23,942 bases of DNA from positions 1 through 23,942 of the forward strand of contig JAEZHJ010000034.1 of assembly GCA_023436925.1 (NCBI GenBank), written 5' to 3'. Shown here in pieces: positions 1 through 8,179 of this stretch (within the stretch, counting starts at the first letter, position 1; every line of letters starts with the position of its first letter). Position numbers and translations under genes: made by a program. The DNA comes from Actinomycetes bacterium. GTDB taxonomy: Bacteria; Actinomycetota; Actinomycetes; Propionibacteriales; Propionibacteriaceae. Below the pieces are notes generated by a model that had not been told where the DNA came from, ran no database searches, and was given only the letters and a program-made list of their open reading frames with translations.

Positions 1-176
1 TGGTGGCCGGCTCCACCCTCACCCGGGTCGGCGACACCCGGATCGGGGGCAACACGAATCTGGCCTCGGTGATCCGCGCCCTGGAGCCCGGCGACCAGGT
101 GACGATCTACTGGGTGACGCCGAACGGTGAGCGGCGCCAGGCGGAGGCGACCCTCGGGGAGAGCCCCGTGGCGTGA
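1..176 (+). CDS. C-terminal fragment of a PDZ-domain (HtrA-like) serine protease
   Basis: Partial gene running in from the left edge; codons begin at base 3 and end with TGA at 174-176. The 57 visible residues read like the last half of a PDZ domain: a GDTRIGG turn, a helix NLASVIRALEPGDQV and strands TIYWVTPNGERR followed by EATLGE. This pattern (xALxxxxPGDxVxIxWxxxGxxxxxxxTLGE) is typical of the C-terminus of DegP/HtrA-type (S1C) proteases, which act outside the membrane on misfolded proteins. The protease domain itself lies outside the window, so the catalytic triad cannot be checked. It could also be another PDZ-ended membrane protein, such as a site-2-protease-like or MucB-like protein. 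The next gene (topA) is 129 bases downstream behind a strong hairpin, so the two are probably separate transcription units. Confidence 0.7.
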   Translation, partial: VAGSTLTRVGDTRIGGNTNLASVIRALEPGDQVTIYWVTPNGERRQAEATLGESPVA

Positions 177-221
177 GGGAGTGGTGGGCGACCGCCGGCG
201 CGGTGCTCGTCGAGACTCCTC

Positions 222-249
222 GCCATCATCCGCTGACGCGGATGATGGC
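222..249 (+). terminator. Perfect 12-bp hairpin, likely terminator before topA
   Basis: Bases 222-233 (gccatcatccgc) are perfectly complementary to 238-249, leaving a four-base loop TGAC. The downstream sequence (ttcgtcgtct) is moderately T-rich but lacks a true T run, as is common for actinobacterial intrinsic terminators. It lies 45 bases after the stop of the PDZ-domain gene and just before a possible topA -10 box. It most likely ends the upstream transcript. A perfect palindrome so near the promoter could instead be an operator. Confidence 0.55.
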
Positions 250-258
250 TTCGTCGTC

Positions 259-264
259 TAGAGT
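259..264 (+). promoter_or_regulatory. Candidate -10 box for topA (TAGAGT)
   Basis: TAGAGT fits the actinobacterial TAnnnT consensus and lies 41 bases before the topA GTG. No convincing -35 is seen; that position falls inside the hairpin at 222-249. The same hexamer serves as the -10 of another gene here (18290-18295), which slightly raises confidence. Confidence 0.35.
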
Positions 265-305
265 GAGCGGCCGAAGACCCTCCATGACACACAGAAAGCA
301 GCTCC

Positions 306-2993
306 GTGGCTGAAGCGACCAAGCGCCGGCTGGTAATCGTCGAGTCGCCCACCAAGGCCGTCAGCCTCTCGAAGTTCCTCGGATCGGGGTACGTCGTGGA
401 GTCCAGCCGCGGCCACGTCCGCGACCTGCCGGAGCGCGCCGCCGACATCCCGGCCAAGTACAAGGGCGAGAAGTGGGCCCGCACCGGCGTCAACGTGGAC
501 GACAACTTCACCCCGATCTACGTCGTCGACTCCGACAAGAAGTCGACCATCCGTGACCTCAAGGCCAAGCTCAAGGACGCCGACGAACTCCTGCTCGCCA
601 CCGATGAAGACCGCGAGGGAGAGGCGATCGCCTGGCACCTGCTGGACGAGCTGAAGCCCAAGATCCCGGTGAAGCGGATGGTCTTCCACGAGATCACCCC
701 GGAGGCGATCCACGCCGCCGTGGAGAACACCCGCGAACTCGACCACGACCTGGTCGACGCCCAGGAGACCCGGCGGATCCTCGACCGGCTGTTCGGGTAC
801 GAAGTGTCCCCGGTGCTGTGGAAGAAGGTGCTGCCCAAGCTGTCGGCCGGCCGCGTGCAGTCGGTCGCGACCCGGCTGGTGGTCGACCGCGAATGGGAGC
901 GGATCCGGTTCACCGCCGCCGAGTACGCCGGCATCGAGGCCGTCCTCGACGCCGGACCGGACGCGGACCCGCGCCGCTTCACCGCCGCGCTCACCCAGCT
1001 GGGCACCCAGCGGCTCGCCGGCGGCAAGGACTTCGGCTCCGACGGCAAGCTGGCCACCAGCGGGCTGTTCCACCTCGGCACCGAGGCCGCCGGGACGCTC
1101 GCCGAGGCGCTCGCCGCGGCCGGTTACGCCGTCGCCGGGGTCGAGGCCAAGGCCTACCGCCGCAAGCCGTACGAACCCTTCCGCACCACCACCCTGCAGC
1201 GGGAGGCGGGCAGCAAGCTCCACTTCACCGCGCAGCGAACCATGTCGGTCGCCCAGGAACTGTACGAGCGCGGCTTCATCACCTATATGCGAACCGACTC
1301 GGTGACGCTCTCGCAGACTGCGATCGCCGCGGCGCGGGCCCAGATCAAGCAGCTCTACGGCGGCCAGTTCCTGCCCGACAGCCCGCGGGTCTACACCTCC
1401 AAGGTGAAGAGCGCGCAGGAGGCGCACGAGGCGATCCGGCCGGCCGGCGAGCAGTTCCGCACCCCGGCCGAGACCGGCCTGCACGGCGACCAGCTGCGGC
1501 TCTACGAGCTGATCTGGAAGCGCACCCTCGCCTCCCAGATGAAGGACGCCGAGGGCAACACCGTCACGGTCCGGATCGGCGCCACCCTGCCCGAGCGGGT
1601 CCAGGTGGCCGACGCGTCCACCGGCGAGCTGCTCGAGGTCGGCCGGGCGAGCTTCACCGCGTCCGGGCGCACCATCACCTTCCCCGGCTTCCTCAAGGTG
1701 TACGTCGCCACCGCAGCCGAGGACGAGGCAGCCGACGACGCCCAGGCGCCGCTGCCGGAACTGGCCGCCGGCCAGGCCCTGACCGCCGACGAGGTCACCC
1801 CGAAGGCTCACGCCACCACCCCGCCGGCCCGCTACACCGAGCCGACCCTGGTCGCCGAGCTGGAGCGGCGCGAGATCGGCCGGCCGTCCACCTACGCCGC
1901 CATCATCCGGACGATCACCTCCCGCGACTACGTCTTCCGCAAGGGCTCGGCGCTGGTGCCGACCTGGCTGGCCTTCGCGGTCACCCGGCTGCTGGTCGAG
2001 CACTTCCCGAACCTGATCGATTACGACTTCACCGCGCAGATGGAGGAGACCCTCGACGAGATCGCGAACGGCAACGCCGCCCGGGTCGGTGTGCTGCGCG
2101 ACTTCTACTTCGGGCCGGACGGGGCCACCAACGAGGGCCTGCACACGCTGGTCAACGAGCTGGGTGACATCGACGCGCGCGCGCTGTCGACCTTCCCGTT
2201 GGGCGACTCCGACATCGCGGTCCGGGTGGGCCGCTACGGCACCTACATCGAGGACTCCACGGGCCGTCGCGCCAACGTCGACCCGGAGCTGCCGCCCGCC
2301 GAGTTGACCGTCGAGTACGCGCGGGAACTGCTCGAGCGTCCGACCACCGCGGAACGCGAGATCGGGACCGATCCCGACAGCGGGCTGACCATCGTCGCCA
2401 AGTCCGGCCGGTTCGGCCCGTACGTCACCGAGGTCCTGCCCGAGGATGCCGCCAAGGGCGCCAAGCCGCGCACCGCGTCCCTGCTCGCGTCGATGTCGAT
2501 CGACACCATCACCTTGAAGCAGGCGCTGAAGCTGCTCGCGCTGCCGCGGGTGGTCGGCGTCGCCGCCGACGGGCAGGAGATCACCGCCCAGAACGGCCGC
2601 TACGGGCCGTACCTGAAGAAGGGCACCGACTCCCGCTCGCTGGCCACCGAGGCGCAGATCTTCGACATCACCCTGGAGGAGGCGGAGGCGCTCTACGCCC
2701 AGCCGAAGACCAGGGGAGGGCGGGCGGCCTCCGGTCCGCTGCGCGAACTGGGACCCGACCCGGCCAGCGGCAAGCCGATGGTGATCCGGGACGGCCGGTT
2801 CGGCGCCTACGTCACCGACGGCGAGGTGAACGCCACGCTGCGCCGCACCGACGCGGTCGAGACCATCACCGCCGAGCGCGCCGCCGAACTGCTCGCCGAG
2901 AAGCGCGCCAAGGGCCCGGCACCGAAGCGTCGCACCACCCGCAAGGCCACCACCGCCAAGCGGACGACGACCCGCAAGACCGCCGGCAGCTGA
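306..2993 (+). CDS. topA: DNA topoisomerase I (type IA)
   Basis: 895 residues starting at GTG. The enzyme relaxes negatively supercoiled DNA by passing strands through a transient single-strand break. The Toprim domain begins with RLVIVESPTKA (Glu13) and continues with the acidic cluster TDEDREGEA (Asp100, Asp102, Glu104), the magnesium ligands. The catalytic tyrosine is Tyr327 in GFITYMRTDS. The C-terminal third holds four actinobacterial Topo_C-type repeats with cores GRYGTY, GRFGPY, GRYGPY and GRFGAY, and no zinc-finger cysteines. It ends in a strongly basic Lys/Arg/Thr tail, as in mycobacterial TopA, where such a tail aids DNA binding and strand passage. Length is close to the M. tuberculosis enzyme. 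The start has only a weak upstream purine run (agaaag, 292-297), but the next residues lead directly into the conserved first strand. tmk follows after 121 bases. Confidence 0.97.
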   Translation: MAEATKRRLVIVESPTKAVSLSKFLGSGYVVESSRGHVRDLPERAADIPAKYKGEKWARTGVNVDDNFTPIYVVDSDKKSTIRDLKAKLKDADELLLATDEDREGEAIAWHLLDELKPKIPVKRMVFHEITPEAIHAAVENTRELDHDLVDAQETRRILDRLFGYEVSPVLWKKVLPKLSAGRVQSVATRLVVDREWERIRFTAAEYAGIEAVLDAGPDADPRRFTAALTQLGTQRLAGGKDFGSDGKLATSGLFHLGTEAAGTLAEALAAAGYAVAGVEAKAYRRKPYEPFRTTTLQREAGSKLHFTAQRTMSVAQELYERGFITYMRTDSVTLSQTAIAAARAQIKQLYGGQFLPDSPRVYTSKVKSAQEAHEAIRPAGEQFRTPAETGLHGDQLRLYELIWKRTLASQMKDAEGNTVTVRIGATLPERVQVADASTGELLEVGRASFTASGRTITFPGFLKVYVATAAEDEAADDAQAPLPELAAGQALTADEVTPKAHATTPPARYTEPTLVAELERREIGRPSTYAAIIRTITSRDYVFRKGSALVPTWLAFAVTRLLVEHFPNLIDYDFTAQMEETLDEIANGNAARVGVLRDFYFGPDGATNEGLHTLVNELGDIDARALSTFPLGDSDIAVRVGRYGTYIEDSTGRRANVDPELPPAELTVEYARELLERPTTAEREIGTDPDSGLTIVAKSGRFGPYVTEVLPEDAAKGAKPRTASLLASMSIDTITLKQALKLLALPRVVGVAADGQEITAQNGRYGPYLKKGTDSRSLATEAQIFDITLEEAEALYAQPKTRGGRAASGPLRELGPDPASGKPMVIRDGRFGAYVTDGEVNATLRRTDAVETITAERAAELLAEKRAKGPAPKRRTTRKATTAKRTTTRKTAGS

Positions 2994-3050
2994 CCTTCCG
3001 GCCCACCCGGTCCACACCGGCAGGCGGCAGCGCCTTCGCCGCGATGGGCC

Positions 3051-3077
3051 TAGGCTGACCGCAAACGCTGCGCAGCG
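3051..3077 (+). promoter_or_regulatory. Candidate tmk promoter with adjacent 12-bp palindrome
   Basis: TAGGCT at 3051-3056 matches the TAnnnT -10 consensus and is identical to the boxes before the genes at 6527 and (minus strand) 16792. A transcript from it would start near 3063 and have a leader of about 50 bases. A perfect palindrome CGCTGCGCAGCG at 3066-3077 lies right at the predicted transcript start. It could be an operator, or just a GC-rich coincidence. No clear -35 is visible. Confidence 0.35.
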
Positions 3078-3103
3078 CGCCGGCGTGTGGCTCGGAGGGA
3101 AGC

Positions 3104-3110
3104 AGGAGGT
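3104..3110 (+). promoter_or_regulatory. Ribosome binding site deciding the tmk start
   Basis: AGGAGGT is a near-perfect Shine-Dalgarno sequence five bases before the GTG at 3115. It rules out the longer in-frame GTG at 3085, which would place this site inside the gene and add ten residues before the conserved first strand. Confidence 0.75.
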
Positions 3111-3114
3111 ACGG

Positions 3115-3747
3115 GTGGCTGGGGTGTTCATCGTCTTCGAGGGCGGCGACCGGGTGGGCAAGTCCACCCAGGCGCGGCTGCTGGCGCAGCGGCTCACCGA
3201 CCAGGGCCACGACGTCGTGCTGACCTTCGAACCGGGGGACACCAGGGCGGGCGCCGTGATGCGCCAGATCGTGCTCGACCCGGCCACCGGTGACCTCGCC
3301 CCGCGGGCCGAGGCCCTGCTGTACGCCGCTGACAAGGCCCATCACGTGTACGAGGTGATCCTGCCCGCGCTGGAGCGCGGCGCGATAGTGATCTCCGACC
3401 GCTACGTCGACTCCCTGCTGGCCTACCAGGGTGCCGGACGGGGGCTCGGTGCCGACCGGTTGGAGTCGATCGCCAACTGGGCCACCGGCGGCCTGCTGCC
3501 CGACCTGACCGTCCTGCTCGACCTCGACCCCTCCCGGGTGGTCGCCGGCATCGAGGACCCCGACCGGCTGGAGAGCGCCGGGCTGGACTTCCACGCCCGG
3601 GTCCGCGAGGAGTTCCTGAAGCTCGCCGAGCGTGACCCGGAGCACTACCTGGTGCTGCCGGCCCGGACCGACAAGGAGGGGATCGCCGCGGTGATCGCCG
3701 ATCGGGTCGCCGAGCTTGTGTCACCGCCGACTGGGACGCTGGGCTGA
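3115..3747 (+). CDS. tmk: Thymidylate (dTMP) kinase
   Basis: 210 residues from GTG 3115. It phosphorylates dTMP to dTDP with ATP, an essential cytoplasmic step of dTTP synthesis. The P-loop is GGDRVGKST (residues 10-18) right after the first strand VFIVFE. The dTMP-binding motif appears as FEPGDT, where most relatives have REPGGT; the glutamate is kept but the preceding arginine is Phe. The DRY motif is at residues 95-97 (ISDRYVDSLLAYQG), and the lid region contains DRLESAGLDF. Length is normal for the family. The stop codon is directly followed by the holB ATG (TGAATG), so the two are surely cotranscribed and probably translationally coupled; both products serve DNA replication. Confidence 0.95.
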   Translation: MAGVFIVFEGGDRVGKSTQARLLAQRLTDQGHDVVLTFEPGDTRAGAVMRQIVLDPATGDLAPRAEALLYAADKAHHVYEVILPALERGAIVISDRYVDSLLAYQGAGRGLGADRLESIANWATGGLLPDLTVLLDLDPSRVVAGIEDPDRLESAGLDFHARVREEFLKLAERDPEHYLVLPARTDKEGIAAVIADRVAELVSPPTGTLG

Positions 3748-4920
3748 ATGGACGCCAACTCCGCCACCGCCCTCACCGAGGGGGTCTGGGCCGAACTGAT
3801 CGGCCAGGAACGGGTGGTCGCCACGCTGCGGCGGGCGGTCGCCGGCGGCCGCCACGCCATGACCCACGCCTGGCTGGTCACCGGGCCGCCAGGTTCAGGC
3901 CGGTCCAACGCCGCGCGGGCCTTCGCCGCCGCCCTGCAGTGCCCCGACGGGGGCTGCGGGCGGTGCCGGGAATGCACCACCGCGCTGTCCGGAGCCCATC
4001 CCGACGTCACCCTGGTACGGACCGAGAAGCTCTCGATCGGGGTGGACGAGGTGCGCGACCTGGTCCGGAGGGCGGCGATGGCCCCCACCCTCGGCCGCTG
4101 CCAGGTGCTGATCGTCGAGGACGCCGACCGGGTCACCGAGCGCGGCGCCGACGCCCTGCTCAAGGCGATCGAGGAACCCGCCGCCCGCACCGTGTGGCTG
4201 CTGTGCGCACCGAGCGCCGACGACGTGATCGTCACCATCCGCTCGCGCTGCCGGCGAGTCGAGCTGAGCACCCCCAGTGCCGAGGCGATCGCCGAGTTGC
4301 TGCAGCGCCGCGACCAGATCGACCCCGGCACCGCCGCCTTCGCCGCGAGGGTCTCCCAGGGCCACGTCGGGCGGGCCCGCGCCCTGGCCCGCAACCCGGC
4401 CGCCCGGGAGCAGCGGGCCAGGGTGCTCGCCATCCCGCAGCGGCTGAACTCGCTGGGGGAGTGCCTGGCGGCGGCCGCCGCCGTCGTGCAGTCCGCCACC
4501 GACGAGGCGGCGCGGCTGACCTCCGAACTCGACTCCCGGGAGCGGGCGGAGCTGTCCGAGGCCCTGGGGATGACCACCAAAGGCGCCCGGCCCCGCAACG
4601 CCCAGGCCGCCCTCGGCGCCCTGGAGGACGAGCAGAAGCTGCGCGCCAAGCGGATGCAGCGCGACGCCCTGGACCGTGTCCTGACCGAGCTGACCTCGTA
4701 CTACCGCGACGTCCTGGTGCTGCAGACCGGGGCCGGTAACGAGCTGATCAACAGCGAGTTCGCCGAGCCGATCGCCGACCTGGCCGGCCGGATCACCCCG
4801 GCGGCCACCGTGCAGCGGCTGGACGCCCTGCTGGCCTGCCGGACGGCCCTGGAGACCAATGTTGCGCCGCTGCTGGCGATGGAATCGCTGATGCTCGCCC
4901 TGGCCGGCGCGACCCGCTGA
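3748..4920 (+). CDS. holB: DNA polymerase III subunit delta' (clamp loader)
   Basis: 390 residues. The delta' subunit belongs to the clamp-loader complex that opens the beta ring and sets it on primed DNA. The N-terminal AAA+ domain has a P-loop GPPGSGRS (residues 46-53) in which the usual lysine is Arg52, so ATP binding is probably lost or weak, in line with the stator role of delta'. A four-cysteine zinc module follows (Cys65, Cys70, Cys73, Cys76). The region LLKAIEEP ... IRSRCRRVEL matches the conserved core of delta' and gamma/tau proteins; there is no SRC arginine-finger anomaly. The C-terminal helical domain is unremarkable. Translation starts on the base after the tmk stop. Confidence 0.93.
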   Translation: MDANSATALTEGVWAELIGQERVVATLRRAVAGGRHAMTHAWLVTGPPGSGRSNAARAFAAALQCPDGGCGRCRECTTALSGAHPDVTLVRTEKLSIGVDEVRDLVRRAAMAPTLGRCQVLIVEDADRVTERGADALLKAIEEPAARTVWLLCAPSADDVIVTIRSRCRRVELSTPSAEAIAELLQRRDQIDPGTAAFAARVSQGHVGRARALARNPAAREQRARVLAIPQRLNSLGECLAAAAAVVQSATDEAARLTSELDSRERAELSEALGMTTKGARPRNAQAALGALEDEQKLRAKRMQRDALDRVLTELTSYYRDVLVLQTGAGNELINSEFAEPIADLAGRITPAATVQRLDALLACRTALETNVAPLLAMESLMLALAGATR

Positions 4921-5033
4921 ACCGCCCACCGGTGACTCGCGGCGGCGCAGACGGTGCGGTGCCCGCAGCTAACCGGGTGTCGCTGGGTAAGGAAATCGGC
5001 TGTGGGTGTTTTGATAGGCGTGAGCCAGTCTGC

Positions 5034-5041
5034 AGGAAGGA
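5034..5041 (+). promoter_or_regulatory. Ribosome binding site deciding the DoxX-gene start
   Basis: AGGAAGGA lies eight bases before GTG 5050. The open frame runs further upstream (ATG at 4954, GTG at 5023), but those starts lack such a site and would precede this one. The start at 5050 is therefore preferred. Confidence 0.6.
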
Positions 5042-5049
5042 CTTCCCCA

Positions 5050-6477
5050 GTGACCGAGCAGCGTGAGCCAGTCGTTGGTCCTGCCACCGAGGAGCCAACC
5101 CAAGGGCTGCGGTGGGCCCCTCGGCCCGACCCCGAGCCGCCAGCCGGGGAGGTGGACCCCCGTCTCGTCGAAGACCAGCCCGTCCAGGACCAGCCCGTCA
5201 TGGACCGGCCGAGTGAGCCTGCCGGCCAGCCGGAGCAGGCCCAGCCGTACCCCGGCGACGCGCCGGTAGCCGATGCCGTCCCGGCCGAGGCTGCCGCGCC
5301 CGAGCAGCGCACCGACTCCTTCCCGCCCGACCAGCCCGTGCCCCAGGCCGAGCCGCAGGGGGAGGCCGCTGCGCCGGTCGCGCCCCAGGTTGAGCCGCAG
5401 GCGGACTCCGTCCGGCCGGACGAGCCCGCGCCGCAGGCTGAGCCCGCGCAGCAGGACTCGTTCCCGCCCGCGCAGCCGGCCCCCCAGGTGTCGCCCTCGC
5501 GGGCCTACGAGTCGCAGCCGGCGCAGGACTCCTTCCCGCCCGCCCAACCGGTCGCGCAGACGTCCCCGTCGCGGGCCTACGAGGCGGAGCAGCAGGCCCG
5601 GGCCGCGGAGCCGGCCCAGTCCGTCCCCGCACCGCAGCCGTCTCCGGTGCAGCCCGAGCCCCAGCCGGTGCCCGTTCCGCAGCCGCAGCCGGAACCCACC
5701 GAGCCGCAGTGGCGCCCGGCGGCCGAGCCCGCCACCGAGCCTGCGCCCGGACCGGCGACCACCCCCGGCCAGGCGCCCGACCTGGCAGCCGACCCGCAGC
5801 CCACCGCCGAGACCGCGGCACTGCCGGCCACCGCTGTGGCCGCCGACCCCGACCAGCCGATCTGGCGGGATTCGCCCACCAGGGAGGACACCACCGTCGA
5901 GCCGATGTCGGACGAGGCCCGCAAGCTCGCCGCCGAGCGGGCCGCCCGCAAGCAGGCCCGGGAGGCTGCTTTGGCGGCGACCGCACCGGTCGCGGTGGCC
6001 GCCCCGGAGCCGGTCGTGATCCACAAGCGCACCAATGACAAGTTCGCCGGTTCGCTCGGGCTCTTCCTGCTGCGCCTGGTGGTGGCCGCGATCTTCACCG
6101 TCCGCGGCATCACGATGCTGACCAACCTGGTCGAGACTCAGGAGCAGTTCGCGCAGACGATCATCCCGTACCCGCAGGTGATGGCCATCGTGACCGGGGT
6201 GGCGGCCCTGCTGATCGCGCTGTCGATGGTGCTCGGCCTGCTCACCCGGGTCGCCGGCCTGGGCGTCGCCCTGATCGCCGGCGGCGCGCTCGCCTTCGTG
6301 ATGTGGGGGCCGTGGAGCCCGTTCGTCCCCGGCCAGCCGGGCTTCCTCGGCGAGTTCGAGTTGCTGCTGGCAGCGGTCGGCCTTCTCTTCCTGCTGGTCG
6401 GTGCCGGCGGCTGGAGCGTGGACCGCAGCTTCCGCTCCGCCCGGCAGCGGGACAAGGCCGAGCGGCAACTGGCCTGA
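5050..6477 (+). CDS. DoxX-family membrane protein with long disordered N-terminus
   Basis: 475 residues. Residues 1-331 are a low-complexity stretch rich in Pro, Gln, Glu and Ala, with repeats of the type DSFPPxQPxxQ; it is surely disordered and probably cytoplasmic. A charged segment (EARKLAAERAARKQAREAALAA) precedes the membrane part. From about residue 332 four hydrophobic segments follow (LGLFLLRLVVAAIFTV, VMAIVTGVAALLIALSMVLGLL, VAGLGVALIAGGALAFVMW, FELLLAAVGLLFLLVGAGG), with a basic C-terminal tail. This is the DoxX/TQO-small-subunit fold. DoxX proteins have been linked to thiol or quinone redox balance (in mycobacteria with SodA and a thiol oxidase), but the function of this one is not established. 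The neighbouring genes give no clear hint. The long extension is the odd feature; typical DoxX proteins have 130-180 residues. Confidence 0.8.
   Translation: MTEQREPVVGPATEEPTQGLRWAPRPDPEPPAGEVDPRLVEDQPVQDQPVMDRPSEPAGQPEQAQPYPGDAPVADAVPAEAAAPEQRTDSFPPDQPVPQAEPQGEAAAPVAPQVEPQADSVRPDEPAPQAEPAQQDSFPPAQPAPQVSPSRAYESQPAQDSFPPAQPVAQTSPSRAYEAEQQARAAEPAQSVPAPQPSPVQPEPQPVPVPQPQPEPTEPQWRPAAEPATEPAPGPATTPGQAPDLAADPQPTAETAALPATAVAADPDQPIWRDSPTREDTTVEPMSDEARKLAAERAARKQAREAALAATAPVAVAAPEPVVIHKRTNDKFAGSLGLFLLRLVVAAIFTVRGITMLTNLVETQEQFAQTIIPYPQVMAIVTGVAALLIALSMVLGLLTRVAGLGVALIAGGALAFVMWGPWSPFVPGQPGFLGEFELLLAAVGLLFLLVGAGGWSVDRSFRSARQRDKAERQLA
5452..5583 (+). repeat. Tandem 60-base repeats with 72-base period inside the DoxX gene
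   Basis: Two near-identical 60-base units (5452-5511 and 5524-5583) each encode QDSFPPAQPxxQxSPSRAYE and are separated by a 12-base spacer. Two degenerate copies upstream encode DSFPPDQPVPQAEP and DSVRPDEPAPQAEP. The differences are mostly silent or conservative, so the units arose by recent in-frame duplication and are likely to vary in number between strains. Confidence 0.75.
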
Positions 6478-6492
6478 GCCGGCGCCGGTGGG

Positions 6493-6511
6493 CGGCGGGC
6501 CTTGCCCGCTG
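6493..6511 (+). terminator. GC hairpin after the DoxX gene
   Basis: Bases 6493-6500 pair with 6504-6511 (core GCGGGC / GCCCGC, one G-T pair) around a CTT loop, 16 bases after the stop. There is no T tract. It directly precedes the -10 box of the next gene, so it may act as terminator, operator or both. Confidence 0.4.
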
Positions 6512-6513
6512 GC

Positions 6514-6519
6514 TAGGCT
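6514..6519 (+). promoter_or_regulatory. -10 box of a leaderless gene (TAGGCT)
   Basis: TAGGCT ends seven bases before GTG 6527 and no Shine-Dalgarno sequence exists. With the usual 6-8 base distance from the -10 box to the transcript start, the mRNA would begin at or next to the start codon. This supports both leaderless translation and the choice of GTG 6527. Confidence 0.6.
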
Positions 6520-6526
6520 TGCGTCC

Positions 6527-8104
6527 GTGAAGCGGAGGGTGGGTCAGGTCGCCGGCGCGCTGGCGCTTGCCGTGATGGCCACCGGCTGCACCTTTCCGAC
6601 CATCACGCCCGCACCGTCACCGACCGCGTCCCCGATCGACGTGGCCGGGATCGAGATCTCTCCCGAGCCCGGCCCGGCGGTCGACCGTCCCAGCCTCCCC
6701 GACCCGGGGGTGCGCCCCCAGGGGTTCGCCGACCCGCCGTCCGGGGAAGGGCTGAGCGGCTACCTGTCCCAGAAGGTCGAGTGGTCGGACTGCGGAGAGT
6801 CCCTGGAATGCGCCCGTGTCCTGGTGCCGCTGGACTACGCCGACCCGACCGCGCAGGCGATCACGCTGTCGCTGGCCCGGCATCCGGCCACCGCCGAGCC
6901 ACGGCTCGGCACGCTCTTTGTCAACCCCGGCGGCCCGGGTGCGCCGGGCAGCGGGCTGGCCGGCGCCTTCGTTCGCGACGGGCTCGAGCAGTACGACATC
7001 CTCGGCTGGGATCCCCGTGGCACCGGCGCGTCCACCCCGGTGACGTGCTACGACGCGGACGCGACGGATCAGCTCGAGGCGCTGGACTATTCCCCCGACG
7101 ACTCCGACGAGCGCAGCCAGCTGGTGCGGGCCACCTACGAGTTCGGCAAGGCCTGCTGGGAGAACAGCGGCAGCCTGCTGGAACACATCTCCACCATCGA
7201 GACGGTGCGCGACCTCGACCTGCTCCGGCAGCTGATGGGCGATGACCGGCTCACCTACTTCGGCTACTCCTACGGCACCGAGATCGGCGCCACCTACGCC
7301 GAGCTGTTCCCGTTCAACGCCGGCCGGCTCGTGCTCGACGCGGCGGTGAACATCACCGACTCCGACGAGGTGATCCAGGCGATGGGGTTCGACCTCGCGC
7401 TGGGCAACTTCGCCGACTGGTGCGCCCGCAGCGGGTGCGAGCTGGGGGACACCAAGGAGGCGGTGCTGGCGAGCATCACCGGCCTGTTCGACGAACTGGA
7501 CGCCGCGCCGCTGGCTGTCCGCGGGCGGCAGCTGACCCAGTCGCTGGCCGTCGAGGGCGTGGCTCAACTGCTCTACGGCGGTACCCGTGCCTGGCCGGCC
7601 CTGTCCGCCTACGTGGAGTGGGCCAGAGAGGGCAGCGGCGAGGCACTGCTGTGGGCCGCCGACCAGCTGAACGCCCGCGACGACAACGGCCAGTACGGCG
7701 CGATGTTCTACGCCTTCCCCGCCATCAGCTGCCTGGACGACCTCGACGACGGGCTGCTGGACGCCGAGGTGACCTGGGCCGAGGACCAGGGCAAGGCGCC
7801 GATCTTCGGGCGCTACTTCGGCCCGCAGTACACCTGTGCGCTGTGGCCGGTGCGGCCTGCCCCGCAACTGGAGTTGAAGGGTGCCGGCGCGCCGCCGATC
7901 CTGGTGATCGGCGGAACGGGGGACAACGCCACCCCCTACCAGCAGGCCGAGACGATGGCCGAGCAACTCGAGTCCGGGGTCCTGCTGACCTACGACGGCG
8001 AGGGCCACGGCAGCTACGGCCGCAAGTCCCCCTGCATCGATGACGCCGTCGTGGACTACCTCGTCGATGGCAAGCTGCCCTCCGACGGCACGGTCTGCCG
8101 CTGA
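6527..8104 (+). CDS. Lipoprotein alpha/beta hydrolase, tripeptidyl-aminopeptidase (Hip1-like)
   Basis: 525 residues from GTG 6527. The N-terminus KRRVGQVAGALALAVMATGC is a lipoprotein signal peptide with the lipidated cysteine at residue 21, followed by a Pro/Thr/Ser-rich linker. The protein should be anchored outside the membrane. The fold is the peptidase S33/TAP type: an oxyanion segment NPGGPGAPGSG, nucleophile Ser248 in GYSYGTE, and in the TAP C-terminal domain Asp466 (GGTGDNATPY) and His494 (EGHGSYG) completing the triad. Paired cysteines near the end (PCIDDAV, TVCR) fit the secreted members. Relatives include Streptomyces tripeptidyl aminopeptidases and mycobacterial Rv2223c/Rv2224c (Hip1). 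The substrate here is unknown; short peptides or amide/ester substrates are plausible. Confidence 0.88.
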   Translation: MKRRVGQVAGALALAVMATGCTFPTITPAPSPTASPIDVAGIEISPEPGPAVDRPSLPDPGVRPQGFADPPSGEGLSGYLSQKVEWSDCGESLECARVLVPLDYADPTAQAITLSLARHPATAEPRLGTLFVNPGGPGAPGSGLAGAFVRDGLEQYDILGWDPRGTGASTPVTCYDADATDQLEALDYSPDDSDERSQLVRATYEFGKACWENSGSLLEHISTIETVRDLDLLRQLMGDDRLTYFGYSYGTEIGATYAELFPFNAGRLVLDAAVNITDSDEVIQAMGFDLALGNFADWCARSGCELGDTKEAVLASITGLFDELDAAPLAVRGRQLTQSLAVEGVAQLLYGGTRAWPALSAYVEWAREGSGEALLWAADQLNARDDNGQYGAMFYAFPAISCLDDLDDGLLDAEVTWAEDQGKAPIFGRYFGPQYTCALWPVRPAPQLELKGAGAPPILVIGGTGDNATPYQQAETMAEQLESGVLLTYDGEGHGSYGRKSPCIDDAVVDYLVDGKLPSDGTVCR

Positions 8105-8145
8105 CGCCGGACGGCCCCGGTTCGGACCTTGCGGCCCGGTGACCC

Positions 8146-8151
8146 TATAGT
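8146..8151 (+). promoter_or_regulatory. -10 box of the tRNA-Thr gene (TATAGT)
   Basis: TATAGT lies 28 bases before the mature 5' end of the tRNA and is the best -10 match in the gap after the hydrolase gene. A weak -35 candidate TTCGGA is at 8121-8126, with 19-base spacing. The tRNA is probably transcribed on its own. Confidence 0.5.
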
Positions 8152-8179
8152 TGTGGTCCGGTCCGGCCTACCGGGCCGC

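Noticed and set aside
258..3335. Very long open frame antisense to topA (over 1000 codons)
   Set aside because: It is the shadow of topA in GC-rich DNA. The protein has no recognisable domains and a skewed Gly/Arg/Asp/Val composition, whereas the plus strand has complete topoisomerase motifs.
3883..3906. Loss of the Walker A lysine in HolB (GSGRS) as a sign of a defective gene
   Set aside because: Clamp-loader delta' subunits need not bind ATP, and actinobacterial relatives commonly show this Arg. The rest of the protein is intact.
4991..5016. ECF-sigma type promoter before the DoxX gene (GGAAAT and TTGATA elements)
   Set aside because: The spacing and partner elements do not match a known consensus well enough to call a promoter.
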